From: Thermosediminibacteraceae bacterium
GTDB lineage: Bacteria; Bacillota; Thermosediminibacteria; Thermosediminibacterales; Thermosediminibacteraceae
Direction of reading: 5' to 3'
Assembly (NCBI GenBank): GCA_021890755.1
Contig: JAKKUQ010000002.1
Location: 62,001 to 126,000 of the forward strand
DNA length: 64,000 nucleotides
Shown here: positions 35,384 through 45,430 of the stretch, piece by piece
How positions within the stretch are numbered: position 1 is the first letter of the stretch
Layout: the number at the start of each line of letters is the position of its first letter
Program-made: the position numbers and the translations under genes
The notes under the pieces: generated by a model
The model's input: only the letters and a program-made list of their open reading frames with translations
Told to the model about the DNA's origin: nothing
The model's database searches: none

Positions 35384-36206
35384 CTATGTAACCTCCCTCC
35401 GTCGGGTTTTTATACAAAGATATTTTACCATTTTTTTTACCTTTTTGCCATACTTTCAGGAGTTTTTCTAGAATCCTTAAATTGGCCTCTTCGTTGAGGC
35501 CCGCCTTTTCCACATCCTCACCACTTAAAAAGACCAAGTCATCCGGCACTCTCCACTCGCCGCACACATCGGCGCCGGCAATGGGAACTATTTCGCCTAT
35601 CACTTCTATGAGGTCCAAAAGTTCCTCCAGGCTCATCAATCCCTGATCCCAGTTTGTTGCTGCATCCTCCTTTGAAAGCACGTCCTTGTCAATGCTTACG
35701 TATACTGGTCCTCCCGTTTTTGTCAGTTCCTCTGCGATAGCTGATACTTTCTTTTCATGGGGCAGGTCCTCTGGTATAAATGTGGCCTTGCCTTCGGTGG
35801 GAGATTTTAACAACGCCTCGTCGCTTGAGCTAACCCCAATGACAATACACTTTTTCACCTTGCCTTCGCCGAGGGTTTGAGCCACCCATGAGCCGCAGGT
35901 AATATAGCCCTCGGGTGAGCCAAGCATGTCAGAATGATGATCGAAAAGGACAAGCACAGGCTTGGGGTTAATACGCTCAATGAAATTTATTGACAGGTGG
36001 TGAAAGTCTCCCGGACCCAGAAAGGTTATCCCTGGCTTAGAAGATTTAATGTTCTGTTTCAACTTCATTAAATGCTTTTTTTCGGCGCAGAACCTGAGAC
36101 CCTTGACTCCAGCTAAGTCGAAAATATAGTTTGCCTTTTTCATCAGCTTTTTTTGCAAGGATAAGCTCTCATCACTCCTCACTATATTCACCGCAGGCAA
36201 TGCCAT
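35373..36206 (-). CDS. Arginase/agmatinase/formimidoylglutamase family ureohydrolase
   Basis: The 277-aa protein has the two-manganese ligands of the family: GDFHHLS, LFDHHSDM and SIDKDVL, with the later GADVCGEWR. At the head of an MTA/SAM run, agmatinase (giving putrescine for polyamine synthesis, which yields MTA) is the most sensible task, but the family is hard to split by eye and the sequence is divergent, so arginase-like remains possible. Start ATG with a weak upstream site; a TATAAT-like box lies at 36246-36251. Confidence 0.72.
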   Translation of the reverse strand: MALPAVNIVRSDESLSLQKKLMKKANYIFDLAGVKGLRFCAEKKHLMKLKQNIKSSKPGITFLGPGDFHHLSINFIERINPKPVLVLFDHHSDMLGSPEGYITCGSWVAQTLGEGKVKKCIVIGVSSSDEALLKSPTEGKATFIPEDLPHEKKVSAIAEELTKTGGPVYVSIDKDVLSKEDAATNWDQGLMSLEELLDLIEVIGEIVPIAGADVCGEWRVPDDLVFLSGEDVEKAGLNEEANLRILEKLLKVWQKGKKNGKISLYKNPTEGGYIDGI

Positions 36207-36315
36207 AGGACGTGCCTCCCAGGCTTTTGGTATATTCTACTAAATATTATACTGTATGTGCGACAACTTTAGTTTTAATATTAAAAAACTCCCGTCACTC
36301 ACTTCTTTAAAGCTT

Positions 36316-36423
36316 TCAGCTGCCTGCTTTCTTCCTGCTTCCATCCTGTAAAGCGAAATAAATCAATCCACCGAAATAAATAAATAGCATTAGGAGCATC
36401 CACACGATAGCCGTTGTACTCAT
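36316..36423 (-). CDS. MetS-like small subunit of an NSS transporter (35 aa)
   Basis: A 35-codon ORF with GGAGG eight bases before its ATG, 52 bp after the transporter gene. It reads MSTTAIVWMLLMLFIYFGG then LIYFALQDGSRKK: one membrane helix with a basic tail. Small proteins of this shape follow NSS transporters and are known as MetS in the MetPS system. It is too short for most ORF searches. Confidence 0.8.
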   Translation of the reverse strand: MSTTAIVWMLLMLFIYFGGLIYFALQDGSRKKAGS

Positions 36424-36475
36424 TTACTTCGCCTCCTTTATATTAATTGAGCTGTTGCGTATAGATAGCTCTGTA

Positions 36476-37765
36476 TCAGGAAGTTTTTATCTTATTTGCC
36501 AACCAATTATTAGCAAAGTAACACACTAGCGCAACAATTACCCACTGAACCACCATGGTGGCAGGGCTGAACTGCTCAAACGGGTTCCACCAGGTTCTGG
36601 GATACCAAGTAATTGATTGCCACATCCACCAGCCAAATACGAACGCAAACATAATAGGAAATCCGGCTATTGTATAATTCCACCATTTTCCTACATACAC
36701 ATAACTGTTGGGATTTATGATTTCAGTCCTTACCCTGTCAATGCCATATTTATACGCAGCTAGGGAGAAAAGTACACCTGCTATTAGCAACCCCACGCCC
36801 CAGACCATGTCCTGATTGTCTAGGAACCATGAGCTGTATGCCGAGGGAATACCAAGTATAAACCCAACTACCGTAACCCATATAGCAGCTTTCTTCCGTT
36901 CCATTCTCATATTTTGTAAATTGAGCGTCGCCAACTCAAACATTGATAGAAGTGAAGCAAGAGCAGCTATAGAAAGGGCCAAGAAAAATAATGCCGCGAA
37001 AAAGGTCCCGCCAGGGAGATTCGGGAAGAATTTTGTCAGATAGATAAAGGTAAGGCCGCTGTTTCCGGACTCTAAAGCCTGCTTTGCACCCACGGACCAT
37101 GCTGCCTGTGTAAACGCATTCAACCAGACTTTCGCATCAAGCAGCTTGGATAATTCTGGATTATAAAGATATTCAAGTCCCAGGACAGCGTTGGGTTTAG
37201 TCAGAGCCCACCCCATTATTACGATAAGGAGCACCATCATAGTGGGTACTATAGTCTTGTTGGCGAGCTCAAGACCCTCATTTACGCCTTTGTAAATTAT
37301 AAACCCCGCGATGACGACTGAAATGAATTGGAACAATATCGTTTGACGGGGATCACTTAAAAATGCATTCCACATTGCCTCGGAGTCAATACCAGGTTTT
37401 ATAGCCCCGGTGATTCCGTACACAAAGTATCGCAGAGCCCACCCCATTACCACCGCATAATAAACCATAATAGCAACAGTGCAAAAGCCGATCCATGCCC
37501 CAAACCAAGTGTATTTTTTACCGCAGAAGTTTCTGAAAGCTCCTACCGTCCCGAGCCTGGTGGTCTTTCCCATTACCATCTCCATCATGAGAAGTGGTAC
37601 AGCCCACAATAAGTTAGCTATTAAGAATGCAATCAGAAAAGCACCGCCGCCGTTAGCAGCCGCGACCCTCGGAAACCGCCATATATTACCTGTTCCAAAG
37701 GCCATTCCTAGAGAGGCTAGAATAAATCCGACTCGACTGCTCCACTGGACTCTAGTTTCTCCCAT
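36476..37765 (-). CDS. Sodium-dependent amino acid transporter (NSS family, MetP-like)
   Basis: A 429-aa NSS transporter of about eleven helices, the short bacterial type. The first helix has the unwound sodium/substrate motif ASLGMAFGTGNIWRFPRVAA, and helix six/eight blocks are recognisable (VGAKQALESGNSGLTFIYLT). With its MetS-like partner it probably takes up methionine or alanine with sodium. The nearby metK and mtnP make methionine attractive, but that is inference. Confidence 0.87.
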   Translation of the reverse strand: MGETRVQWSSRVGFILASLGMAFGTGNIWRFPRVAAANGGGAFLIAFLIANLLWAVPLLMMEMVMGKTTRLGTVGAFRNFCGKKYTWFGAWIGFCTVAIMVYYAVVMGWALRYFVYGITGAIKPGIDSEAMWNAFLSDPRQTILFQFISVVIAGFIIYKGVNEGLELANKTIVPTMMVLLIVIMGWALTKPNAVLGLEYLYNPELSKLLDAKVWLNAFTQAAWSVGAKQALESGNSGLTFIYLTKFFPNLPGGTFFAALFFLALSIAALASLLSMFELATLNLQNMRMERKKAAIWVTVVGFILGIPSAYSSWFLDNQDMVWGVGLLIAGVLFSLAAYKYGIDRVRTEIINPNSYVYVGKWWNYTIAGFPIMFAFVFGWWMWQSITWYPRTWWNPFEQFSPATMVVQWVIVALVCYFANNWLANKIKTS

Positions 37766-37933
37766 AGGCCTCCTCCTTAAAAATTAATTATCCAGAGTGC
37801 GGAGGTTTGTAATAAAATTTTGTTTAGTTCCCCTAAAGCTTACGGGTTCCCCGAGGTTTATATAGAATGTTATATATTCTGCAATAAGTGAAAAATCCCT
37901 TCTATCTTACGCAATTTTTTATCCAAAAACATA

Positions 37934-37957
37934 AACCCCCTCCAGTAAGGAGGGGGT
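37934..37957 (-). terminator. Terminator behind the FBP aldolase/phosphatase gene
   Basis: CCCCCTCC and GGAGGGGG flank AGTAA; T-rich sequence follows on the minus strand. The gap to the NSS gene (37766-37933) also contains the inverted repeat AGAAT-N7-ATTCT at 37864-37880, of unknown function. Confidence 0.8.
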
Positions 37958-37971
37958 GGTTTATTATTATA

Positions 37972-39057
37972 TTATTCAAACCTGTCTTTCAGCTTTTCCA
38001 TAACTTGAGGCATCGTCGTATACTCCATCTCATCCAAAGGTAAGCGATGGGGTTCGAAAGGACCAAGCTGCCTCATGTAATCGGCTATTTCCATGGCTTT
38101 TTGCCTTGCTCTTTCAAAAGCCACATCCGCAAACATGTCCTGCGGCCCTACTAATTTCCCATTGGCCAGCTGGAATCCCAGAGCTACCACCCTCGCTGGG
38201 CCGTCAAACCTGCTGGGTGTAGCGTCTTTACAGGATACCGGCATCAGGGGGCCGAAGTGAGAACCTCTCATCCACCCCGCCACCAGATGAGGATTGGCAA
38301 AAGGCTCCAAAGCTTCTCCTACTGCGGGAAAGCCGTTCTGGCACCGGACTATAAGTACGGGATCATCTTTGCCCACATACCTTCCGGCCATCAAGTTCAT
38401 CCTTTGGGTGGAAGATACGGCAGCCGGTTCTCCTTTTTTATCGTAAACTGCTTTCACTGCAAACCGGTTGGAAGCACCTAAAAATACGAGCAGGTCGTAA
38501 AGCTCTTCAGGGCAGGAAAACACCACTTTTTTGTTTTCCAAAGTGTCCAGCACTTCAAATTTGAACCCCTGGTGCATCTTGGGGTCTATCACAAGGCCTA
38601 TAGTGTTGAAGGGATCGGCAAACATCTTGTAAAGCGGCAGGTTCCACGCACCGGGCTCTGTCTTGTCGGCCATGAAAACTATTACCGGCTCACTGGGCCG
38701 CTCCTCGAATTCCATTTCTGCAACTCCCGGCCCCATACCTTTTATGTTACCTGAAAACGAATCGGATAAAAGGTCCTGTCCCGCACCGTAAAGCTTTAAC
38801 CTTTTTGCCACTTGAGTGCAGGAAAGAAAAGTATCCCACGCAAGTTTATGGATTTCGGGGCAGTCGACGCCTTTCCTGTGAGTCATTATCAGGTTAATGT
38901 CATCGCCCACATGGGTAACGACGTAGTCTTCCAAAAGACCCTTCCCTTTTTCTTCCACAACCCTCTTGGCTTCATCGATCAATTCGGGGTGCACGCTGCT
39001 GTGCCCCACATACCCTCCGATATCGGCCTTAATTACCGTTAGCGTTATTTTTGACAT
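37972..39057 (-). CDS. fbp: Bifunctional fructose-1,6-bisphosphate aldolase/phosphatase
   Basis: The 361-aa protein belongs to the FBPA/P family found in archaea and deep-branching or thermophilic bacteria: TLTVIKADIGGYVGHSSVHP, VVTHVGDDINLIMTH, GPGVAEMEFEERPSEP, DPKMHQGFKFEVLDT and WMRGSHFGPLMPVS. It both condenses triose phosphates and removes the 1-phosphate, making gluconeogenesis one-way. Length and start (MSKITLTVIKADIGG) are typical. Promoter upstream at 39123-39152; terminator behind. Confidence 0.96.
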   Translation of the reverse strand: MSKITLTVIKADIGGYVGHSSVHPELIDEAKRVVEEKGKGLLEDYVVTHVGDDINLIMTHRKGVDCPEIHKLAWDTFLSCTQVAKRLKLYGAGQDLLSDSFSGNIKGMGPGVAEMEFEERPSEPVIVFMADKTEPGAWNLPLYKMFADPFNTIGLVIDPKMHQGFKFEVLDTLENKKVVFSCPEELYDLLVFLGASNRFAVKAVYDKKGEPAAVSSTQRMNLMAGRYVGKDDPVLIVRCQNGFPAVGEALEPFANPHLVAGWMRGSHFGPLMPVSCKDATPSRFDGPARVVALGFQLANGKLVGPQDMFADVAFERARQKAMEIADYMRQLGPFEPHRLPLDEMEYTTMPQVMEKLKDRFE

Positions 39058-39122
39058 TTTGCTATAAGACCCCCTAACAACAAAAGATATCGTATATCAC
39101 ATTAAACATTTTATACGTAAAT

Positions 39123-39152
39123 ATTATAGCATAATTGGGCTTATCTTAACAA
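39123..39152 (-). promoter_or_regulatory. SigA-type promoter of fbp
   Basis: On the minus strand TTGTTA (39147-39152) and TATAAT (39123-39128) are 18 bp apart, about 65 bp upstream of the start codon. Confidence 0.5.
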
Positions 39153-39162
39153 TATTTCTTAT

Positions 39163-39200
39163 AAAAAAATACCGGCCCTTTTTATCCGAACCGGCCGGTA
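39163..39200 (-). terminator. Terminator behind pstB
   Basis: TACCGGCC (39170-39177) pairs with GGCCGGTA (39193-39200), with seven T following on the minus strand. It overlaps the end of pstB. Confidence 0.85.
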
Positions 39201-39937
39201 ATAAAATCTTCCGTTCGTTTATCTTTGGGTATTGTAAACATGCTGCTTGTCTCACCGAATTCAACAAGTTCCCCTTGAAGCAAAAAAGCTGTATAATCGG
39301 ATACCCTTGCTGCCTGCTGTATGTTGTGGGTTACTATAACGATAGTGAGCCTTTCCTTTAAATGGACTATCGTCTCTTCCACGCGCATGGTAGAAACGGG
39401 ATCCAGGGCGGAGCAGGGCTCATCCAAAAGCAGTACCTCGGGCTCAAGGGCCAGTGCTCTCGCTATGCACAACCTCTGCTGCTGCCCTCCAGAAAGCGAA
39501 TAGGCGTTTTCATGCAATCTATCCTTTACTTCATCCCAAAGGCCGGCCAACCGCAGCGACCGTTCAACCAGCGCGGGAAGATCCCCCTTGTAACCGTTTA
39601 TCCTGGGGCCGAAGGCGACGTTTTCGAATATGCTCTTTGGGAAAGGATTGGGTTTTTGAAAGACCATGCCTACCCGGAAACGCACCTTAACGGGGTCGAC
39701 CCCGGGCGAGTATATGTTCGCGCCATTGAAAAGGACTTCACCCCTCACCCGCGCTCCGTCGGCAAGGTCTATCATCCTATTTAAGCATCTTAAAAGAGTG
39801 CTTTTCCCGCACCCCGAGGGTCCAATAATAGCAGTAATTTTGTTTTTATATATATCGAGGTTTATCCCTTTTAACACCTTATGGTTTTTATAGCTTACCT
39901 GAAGGTCTCTTATTGATATTATGCTTTCTGGTGTCAT
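39182..39937 (-). CDS. pstB: Phosphate ABC transporter ATPase
   Basis: A 251-aa ABC ATPase: Walker [12 protein letters not shown], signature [15 protein letters not shown], Walker [14 protein letters not shown]. It powers phosphate import through PstA/PstC. It overlaps pstA by four bases (ATGA). No phoU follows; a strong terminator does. Confidence 0.96.
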   Translation of the reverse strand: MTPESIISIRDLQVSYKNHKVLKGINLDIYKNKITAIIGPSGCGKSTLLRCLNRMIDLADGARVRGEVLFNGANIYSPGVDPVKVRFRVGMVFQKPNPFPKSIFENVAFGPRINGYKGDLPALVERSLRLAGLWDEVKDRLHENAYSLSGGQQQRLCIARALALEPEVLLLDEPCSALDPVSTMRVEETIVHLKERLTIVIVTHNIQQAARVSDYTAFLLQGELVEFGETSSMFTIPKDKRTEDFITGRFG

Positions 39938-40818
39938 ACCTCTTTTATCCTTCCCTGATATTTATTTCGTAGAAATATAGCAATAGAGTTCATGGCAAGC
40001 AGGACCCCTAAAAGCACCACTATTGCCGCCGCAGCTATGGCCCTAAACTCGTCCCTGGGTCTGGAAGTCCAGTTATAAATCTGTATGGGCAAAATCGTGA
40101 AAGAATCAAATGGGCTTTTAGGAATAGTCCTTATGAACGTCAGCGCTCCGATCGGAATAAGCGGCGCCGTCTCACCTATGGCTCTTGAAAGCGCAAGAAT
40201 AATACCCGTGAGTATCCCGGGCAGAGCCGAAGGAAGAACCACGTAGCGAACGGTCTGCCACTTACTCGCCCCCAAAGCATAGGCAGCATGGCGCCAGGAC
40301 TCGGGAACGGCTCTAATAGCTTCCTGAGCGGTGACTATAATAACCGGCAGCACCAAAAGTCCCATAGTAAGTCCTCCTGCCAGGAGGCTGCGCCCTAATT
40401 GCATCCATCTTACAAAAACTGTAAGACCTAAAATCCCGTATACTATCGACGGTACTCCTGCCAGGTTATAAATATTTAGCTGGATAATGGACAATAATTT
40501 GCTGCCTTTCGCGTACTCTTCCAAAAACACAGCCGCAGCAATTCCCAGTGGTATTGCAAAGACTGCCGTTATTACCATTACGTAAACGGTGCCGTAAAGA
40601 GCTGGCAGGATGCCGGCCCTTTCGGGGAAGCGCGATGGAAAGGAAGTTATAAACTGCAAGTCCAGCCATCCTATGCTATCGAGGAGTACTTTTGAAAGAA
40701 GTAAAAATAATACCAAAATGCCCGCAAGATTTGCGCTAAAGAACAGCCACTTACAGATCGCGTTCCGACGCTCACGACTTTCGAAGCGGGGGGAGAATAT
40801 TTCATCCTGCAGAGCCAT
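39934..40818 (-). CDS. pstA: Phosphate ABC transporter permease PstA
   Basis: A 294-aa permease with about six helices and the EAA loop [20 protein letters not shown]. Order pstS-pstC-pstA-pstB with one-base overlap with pstC. Confidence 0.94.
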   Translation of the reverse strand: MALQDEIFSPRFESRERRNAICKWLFFSANLAGILVLFLLLSKVLLDSIGWLDLQFITSFPSRFPERAGILPALYGTVYVMVITAVFAIPLGIAAAVFLEEYAKGSKLLSIIQLNIYNLAGVPSIVYGILGLTVFVRWMQLGRSLLAGGLTMGLLVLPVIIVTAQEAIRAVPESWRHAAYALGASKWQTVRYVVLPSALPGILTGIILALSRAIGETAPLIPIGALTFIRTIPKSPFDSFTILPIQIYNWTSRPRDEFRAIAAAAIVVLLGVLLAMNSIAIFLRNKYQGRIKEV

Positions 40819-41711
40819 CAGTATACCTCCTTGTAACGGCGAACAATCCAGGTCCCTACCAGATTAAAAGCCAGGGTTATGGCAAAAAGTACGCTTGCAA
40901 CAGCATAAACGCTTTTATATTCTATAGAACCGAAGGGTGCATCTCCCAGCAGCACCTGTGCGATGAAGGCCGTCATGGTCTGAATGCTTTCGAGGGGGTT
41001 GAGCGTCAGCTTTGGCGTACTCCCCGCCGCAAGGGTTACTATCATGGTCTCTCCTATGGCCCTGGATATGGCGAGGATAAAGGAGGCTACTATACCCGAA
41101 ACGGCCGACGGTATTACTACTTTCAATGTAACTTCGAGCTTGGTAGCTCCAAGAGCGTAAGCTGCTTCCCTCAGCGAATTGGGAACGGCCATCATGGCAT
41201 CTTCGCTGAGGGATGAAACCATGGGAATGAGCATTATACCCACGACGATTCCCGCACTGAGAGCATTGAATACGTTGGTGTGGGGAAGGACTGTCCTTAT
41301 GATGGGCGTCACAAAAGTAAGCGCAAAATACCCGTATACGATGGTGGGGATACCGGCGAGCACTTCCAACACCGGTTTTGTCAATCTTCTCATTTTATCC
41401 GGAGCGTATTCGCTAAGGTAAATTGCGCTTGCAAGGCCAAGAGGTGCGGCAACTCCCATGGCTATAAATGTGATAAGCATCGTACCTACGACAAGAGGAG
41501 CTATGCCATAATGAGCCGGCCTAAAAAAGGGAGTCCACTTGGTATCGGTGAAAAACTCCTTTACCGATACCTCTTTGAAAAAACCAGATGTCTCGCTGAA
41601 AAGGGATACGATTATACCGATTGTGACAAGTATCGAAACCGATGCGGCAAGGGCAAGCAGGATTTCCGGGCCCTTTTCCCGGCGAAAAAATTTATCAGAA
41701 AAATGCAGCAC
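40818..41711 (-). CDS. pstC: Phosphate ABC transporter permease PstC
   Basis: A 297-aa permease; EAA loop [20 protein letters not shown] and [12 protein letters not shown]. It pairs with PstA to form the channel. It starts 20 bp after pstS. Confidence 0.94.
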   Translation of the reverse strand: MLHFSDKFFRREKGPEILLALAASVSILVTIGIIVSLFSETSGFFKEVSVKEFFTDTKWTPFFRPAHYGIAPLVVGTMLITFIAMGVAAPLGLASAIYLSEYAPDKMRRLTKPVLEVLAGIPTIVYGYFALTFVTPIIRTVLPHTNVFNALSAGIVVGIMLIPMVSSLSEDAMMAVPNSLREAAYALGATKLEVTLKVVIPSAVSGIVASFILAISRAIGETMIVTLAAGSTPKLTLNPLESIQTMTAFIAQVLLGDAPFGSIEYKSVYAVASVLFAITLAFNLVGTWIVRRYKEVY

Positions 41712-41731
41712 GGTCTTTCCCCCTAAGGGTT

Positions 41732-42682
41732 CTATTTTATTTTGCTTAGATTTTCCTGATATACTCTTTCCGGCATAGGAACGTAACCGATTTCCTTCAC
41801 GAGTTTACGAGCATTTTCCATGTAAAACTTGAGGAACTCTTTAACTTCGGGGCGTTCTAAGGATTTTTTATTCACATATATATAAAGGGGCCTTGCAAGG
41901 GGTTTATACTTACCACTTTTTATTGTCTCTTCGGTAGGCACAACAGGCCCTTCCCCTCCATCGATAGCAACCGCTCTCACCTTGTCCGAGTTTTCAGCAT
42001 AATACGCAAATCCAAAGTAACCAAGGCCGTACCTATCGCCGCTTACACCCTCTATCAGCATATTGTCGTCTTCACTGGAGGTATAATCGGAGCGGCTTTT
42101 ACCAGCTTCCCCCACAATTACTTCAGTAAAGTACTCGAAGGTACCGGAATCGGTGCCGGGGCCGTAAAGGTTGATCTTCTCATCAGGCCAGCCAGGTTTT
42201 AAATCGCTCCATTTTGCTACTTTGCTATCCGGCGACCAGATCTTTTTTAGTTCCTCTAAAGTAAGGCTTTCGACCCAGTTGTTCTCTTTATTGACAGCTA
42301 CCGTTATGCCGTCGTAAGCCACAGGAATTTCTATATATTCGATGCCGTTTTCCTTTGCTGTAGCACGTTCTGAATCCTTAATCGGCCGTGAAGCATTGTT
42401 TATATCTATTTCTCCTCTTAAAAAACGCTTGAACCCACCACCTGTCCCCGATACTCCCACGATGATGTTCACATTGGGATGGATTAGCATGAACTCTTCA
42501 GCCACGGCTTCGGTGATGGGATATACGGTGCTTGAGCCGTCTATAGTTATAGTCCCGCTAAAGCCGTCGCCAGTCTTGCCATTTGGGCCCGGCGGACCGC
42601 AAGCCGTCAATGTGAAGAAAGCCATAAGTAAAACACACAGGGCCCGTACAAATCCGGCTTTTGGAGATTCGAGCTTTTCCAT
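41732..42682 (-). CDS. pstS: Phosphate-binding lipoprotein
   Basis: ATG 42682 ([11 protein letters not shown]) follows GGGGAG; the frame opens earlier but upstream sequence is promoter. The N-terminus is a signal peptide ending in lipobox LTAC, so it is anchored on the outer face of the membrane. Phosphate-site loops: [37 protein letters not shown] and TDSGTFEYF. It delivers phosphate to PstCA. The promoter has a four-repeat Pho box. Confidence 0.95.
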   Translation of the reverse strand: MEKLESPKAGFVRALCVLLMAFFTLTACGPPGPNGKTGDGFSGTITIDGSSTVYPITEAVAEEFMLIHPNVNIIVGVSGTGGGFKRFLRGEIDINNASRPIKDSERATAKENGIEYIEIPVAYDGITVAVNKENNWVESLTLEELKKIWSPDSKVAKWSDLKPGWPDEKINLYGPGTDSGTFEYFTEVIVGEAGKSRSDYTSSEDDNMLIEGVSGDRYGLGYFGFAYYAENSDKVRAVAIDGGEGPVVPTEETIKSGKYKPLARPLYIYVNKKSLERPEVKEFLKFYMENARKLVKEIGYVPMPERVYQENLSKIK

Positions 42683-42712
42683 CCAATCTCCCCTTTTATG
42701 GATTTCACCTTC

Positions 42713-42766
42713 ATTATACAAGCCCTGTGTTAATTTGAAATTAATGAATTGTTAAACTTGCGTTAA
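42713..42766 (-). promoter_or_regulatory. PhoP-type Pho box and -10 of pstS
   Basis: Four TTAAC-like repeats (plus-strand GTTAA at 42729, 42751, 42762 and ATTAA at 42740) are spaced exactly 11 bp, the classic spacing of PhoP binding sites in Firmicutes. TATAAT (42713-42718) follows and no -35 box is visible, so activation by a phosphorylated PhoP is expected under phosphate limitation. Confidence 0.75.
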
Positions 42767-42768
42767 TG

Positions 42769-44304
42769 CTATTCCCATTCAATGGTAGCGGGCGGCTTTG
42801 AAGTTATATCGTAAACCACCCGGTTGACATGCGGAACTTCGTTAGCAATTCTTGTTGAAATTCTATCCAATACCTCGTACGGGAGTCTCGCCCAATCTGC
42901 GGTCATGCCGTCTTCGCTTTTCACAGCCCGGATGGCAATGGTATAGGCGTATGTTCTTTCATCCCCCATTACGCCGACGCTCTTTACATTAGTGAGCACC
43001 GCAAAAGCCTGCCAGAGCTCGCCGTAGATTCCTGCTTTTTTTATCTCTTCTGTCACTATGGCGTCGGCTTCCCTGAGGATCTCGAGTTTCTCGCGGGTAA
43101 CTTCACCAAGTATTCTTACGGCAAGTCCCGGTCCCGGGAAGGGATGACGGTAGACTATTTCTTCGGGAAGGCCAAGTTCCAGTCCAACTTTTCTTACTTC
43201 GTCCTTGAAAAGGTCTCGAAGGGGTTCAATTAGTTCGAATTTCAAATCTTTTGGCAGCCCCCCAACGTTGTGATGGCTTTTTATCACCGCCGCCGTCTTG
43301 GTGCCGCTTTCTATGACATCGGGATAAACGGTGCCCTGAACCAGAAAGTCGACACTGCCAAGTTTTTTGGCTTCTTCCTCGAAGACCCTTATAAATTCTT
43401 CCCCTATTATCTTGCGCTTTTGTTCGGGGTCGGTAATGCCTTTTAGCCTATTTAAAAACCTGTCGGAAGCATCAACGGCGATCAGGTTCATGTGAAATTT
43501 TTCCCTAAAGGTATTTATTACCTGCTGGGCTTCGCCCTTTCTCAAAAGGCCGTGATCCACAAAAATACATGTAAGATTTTCCCCTATTGCCTTATGTGTT
43601 ATCAATGCGGCCACCGATGAGTCCACTCCTCCGCTCAGTGCGCAAAGGGCCCTTTTATTCCCAACCCTTTCTTTTATAAGCCGGACCTGTTCTTCCACAA
43701 AGCTCGTGGTGGACCATGAACCGGAACAGCCTGCAATCCCGAACAGGAAATTGCAGAGGATTTCTTTGCCCTTTGGAGTATGAGCTACCTCCGGATGAAA
43801 TTGCACTCCGAAGAGGTTTTTACCGTTGCTTATGGCCGCATGGGGAGTGTTTTTAGTGTGTGCCAAAGTTTTAAAACCTTCGGGCAGTGCAAGTATAGAA
43901 TCCCCGTGGCTCATCCACACGGTGAGGTTTTTTTCAAGGCCGTTAAATAAACCGCCTTCCTCGTCAACCAAAAGTTCCGCCCTGCCGTACTCGGCGGTTT
44001 TTGCGGGCTCTACCCTTCCACCCAGAACATGGCACATAAGCTGCATTCCGTAGCATATTCCAAGGATGGGTACGCCGCAAGAGAAAAGCTTCTTGTCGCA
44101 TACCGGTGCCTTTTCCGAGTATACGCTTGCGGGACCTCCAGAAAGGATTACAGCCTTCGGATTTTTGCTCAAAATTTTATCTAATGGAGTATCGTAAGGC
44201 AAAATTTCGCAGTAAATATGTGCCTCTCGAACCCGGCGCGCTATAAGCTGGCTGTACTGCCCACCGAAATCTAGAATAATCACTGTTTCTTGGTCTTTTA
44301 GCAT
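42769..44304 (-). CDS. guaA: GMP synthase (glutamine-hydrolysing)
   Basis: ATG 44304 ([14 protein letters not shown]) has GGAGGAATTCG upstream. The 511-aa enzyme combines a class I glutamine amidotransferase ([11 protein letters not shown], Cys nucleophile; FHPEVAHT) with the PP-loop ATP domain ([14 protein letters not shown]) and the C-terminal dimer domain ending in IEWE. It amidates XMP to GMP. No purine riboswitch was recognised. Confidence 0.97.
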   Translation of the reverse strand: MLKDQETVIILDFGGQYSQLIARRVREAHIYCEILPYDTPLDKILSKNPKAVILSGGPASVYSEKAPVCDKKLFSCGVPILGICYGMQLMCHVLGGRVEPAKTAEYGRAELLVDEEGGLFNGLEKNLTVWMSHGDSILALPEGFKTLAHTKNTPHAAISNGKNLFGVQFHPEVAHTPKGKEILCNFLFGIAGCSGSWSTTSFVEEQVRLIKERVGNKRALCALSGGVDSSVAALITHKAIGENLTCIFVDHGLLRKGEAQQVINTFREKFHMNLIAVDASDRFLNRLKGITDPEQKRKIIGEEFIRVFEEEAKKLGSVDFLVQGTVYPDVIESGTKTAAVIKSHHNVGGLPKDLKFELIEPLRDLFKDEVRKVGLELGLPEEIVYRHPFPGPGLAVRILGEVTREKLEILREADAIVTEEIKKAGIYGELWQAFAVLTNVKSVGVMGDERTYAYTIAIRAVKSEDGMTADWARLPYEVLDRISTRIANEVPHVNRVVYDITSKPPATIEWE

Positions 44305-44393
44305 CGAATTCCTCCCATCTTTTCTTATGTAGCGCACTTTTTAATACCAAATAATATTATTTCATAAATCCCGGCACTTTTCCAACCGTGTCA

Positions 44394-44951
44394 TCAAAAT
44401 TTATACACGGCTTTTTCGGTGATGACAGCATCCATTCTAATGTCGTGGGGGTCTTCCGGTAAGTATTCGGCAATCTGAATCTCAAAAGCAAGGGCGATTT
44501 TCTTTGCATCAGGTCTCAGCTTTGGTAAAAATCTGTCGTAGTAGCCTCCCCCATATCCCAATCTGTAGCCCCTCTTATCGAAAGCCACTCCGGGCACCAC
44601 CACAAGATCTATCAATTTTGGGTCTAAGCCTTCATTTTTTTCCGGTTCCAGAACGCCATAGGTACCGGGCTTCAATTCGTGCGTCCCCTTTATCTCAATA
44701 GCCAGGAGGCCCTGTCCCTTTATGGTTTTTGGGACCACTACTCTTTTGCCCATGGCTAAAGCATCTTCTATCGCCTTTTGTGTCATCACTTCATTTCTAA
44801 AATCCACGTAAAGCATTACAGTTTTTGATTTTTTAAACTCATCCAGTGAAAAGAGCGTTGAAATTATCTTTTCGCTCATTTTTTTTACGTCTTCCTGCGA
44901 CAGTTTCATCCTCTTTTCAATAAATTGGCACCGAAGTTCTTTTTTATCCAA
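44394..44951 (-). CDS. 5-Formyltetrahydrofolate cyclo-ligase
   Basis: TTG 44951 (MDKKELRCQFIEKR) lies eight bases after AGGAG. The 185-aa protein shows VVPGVAFDKRGYRLGYGGGY and the conserved YDRFL, signatures of the MTHFS family, which makes 5,10-methenyl-THF from 5-formyl-THF with ATP. It lies 89 bp upstream of guaA, so one-carbon and purine metabolism are linked here. Confidence 0.92.
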   Translation of the reverse strand: MDKKELRCQFIEKRMKLSQEDVKKMSEKIISTLFSLDEFKKSKTVMLYVDFRNEVMTQKAIEDALAMGKRVVVPKTIKGQGLLAIEIKGTHELKPGTYGVLEPEKNEGLDPKLIDLVVVPGVAFDKRGYRLGYGGGYYDRFLPKLRPDAKKIALAFEIQIAEYLPEDPHDIRMDAVITEKAVYKF

Positions 44952-45031
44952 CTTGCTCACTCCTTTCAGATTAAATAGGCTAATGGCAACGCATGGATAA
45001 AGCCTTTATATTCTTTGCTATCACCTCCAAA

Positions 45032-45296
45032 CTACTTCTTTAAAAATACTTCCATAAGCACGTTTTTTCCTTTTACTACTTCTTTTTGCTTCGTAAATTT
45101 AATGCTCTTTACTTTGGACATATCTGGGACCTTCACCCACCATCTTGTCCGAAAATACTTTTTACCCTGCCACAATTTTTATTATAGCAATTTCTTCATT
45201 TCTTAGGTTATCATTTCCGCTTCGGTGCCCACTACTACCTTCAGGAGTTGCTCCGGCTTGCTTTAAAAGCTGCATCACCCAAGAACACACCAACAT
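45032..45296 (-). pseudogene. Frameshifted small gene of unknown function
   Basis: The first frame, from ATG 45296, reads VMQLLKQAGATPEGSSGH and RNEEIAIIKIVAG to a stop at 45162; a second frame, overlapping it, reads KKYFRTRWWVKVPDMSKVKS to a stop at 45032. The total of 265 bases fits one indel. The ATG lies in the T tract of a terminator and has no ribosome site, so the 5' end is also lost. Family unknown. Confidence 0.35.
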
Positions 45297-45304
45297 ATTA
45301 TAAA

Positions 45305-45344
45305 AACAAAAGAGCCGAGAAGGAAAAGGTCTCCTTCCCGGCTC
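45305..45344 (-). terminator. Terminator behind the GrpB-family gene
   Basis: GAGCCG-AGAAGGA pairs with TCCTTC-CCGGCTC (45312-45324, 45332-45344), followed on the minus strand by TTTTGTTTTTA. Confidence 0.8.
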
Positions 45345-45430
45345 ATGCCCGCTTTAACACCGGTAACACGCCGGTTTCTGCACCGGTATTTTATTATGTA
45401 CTTTGATATTACCACACCTTATGAAAAAAA

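Noticed and set aside
36207-36315. SAM riboswitch upstream of the SAM/MTA unit
   Set aside because: I looked for conserved SAM-I or SAM-II core sequences and a long leader; the leader is short and none is present.
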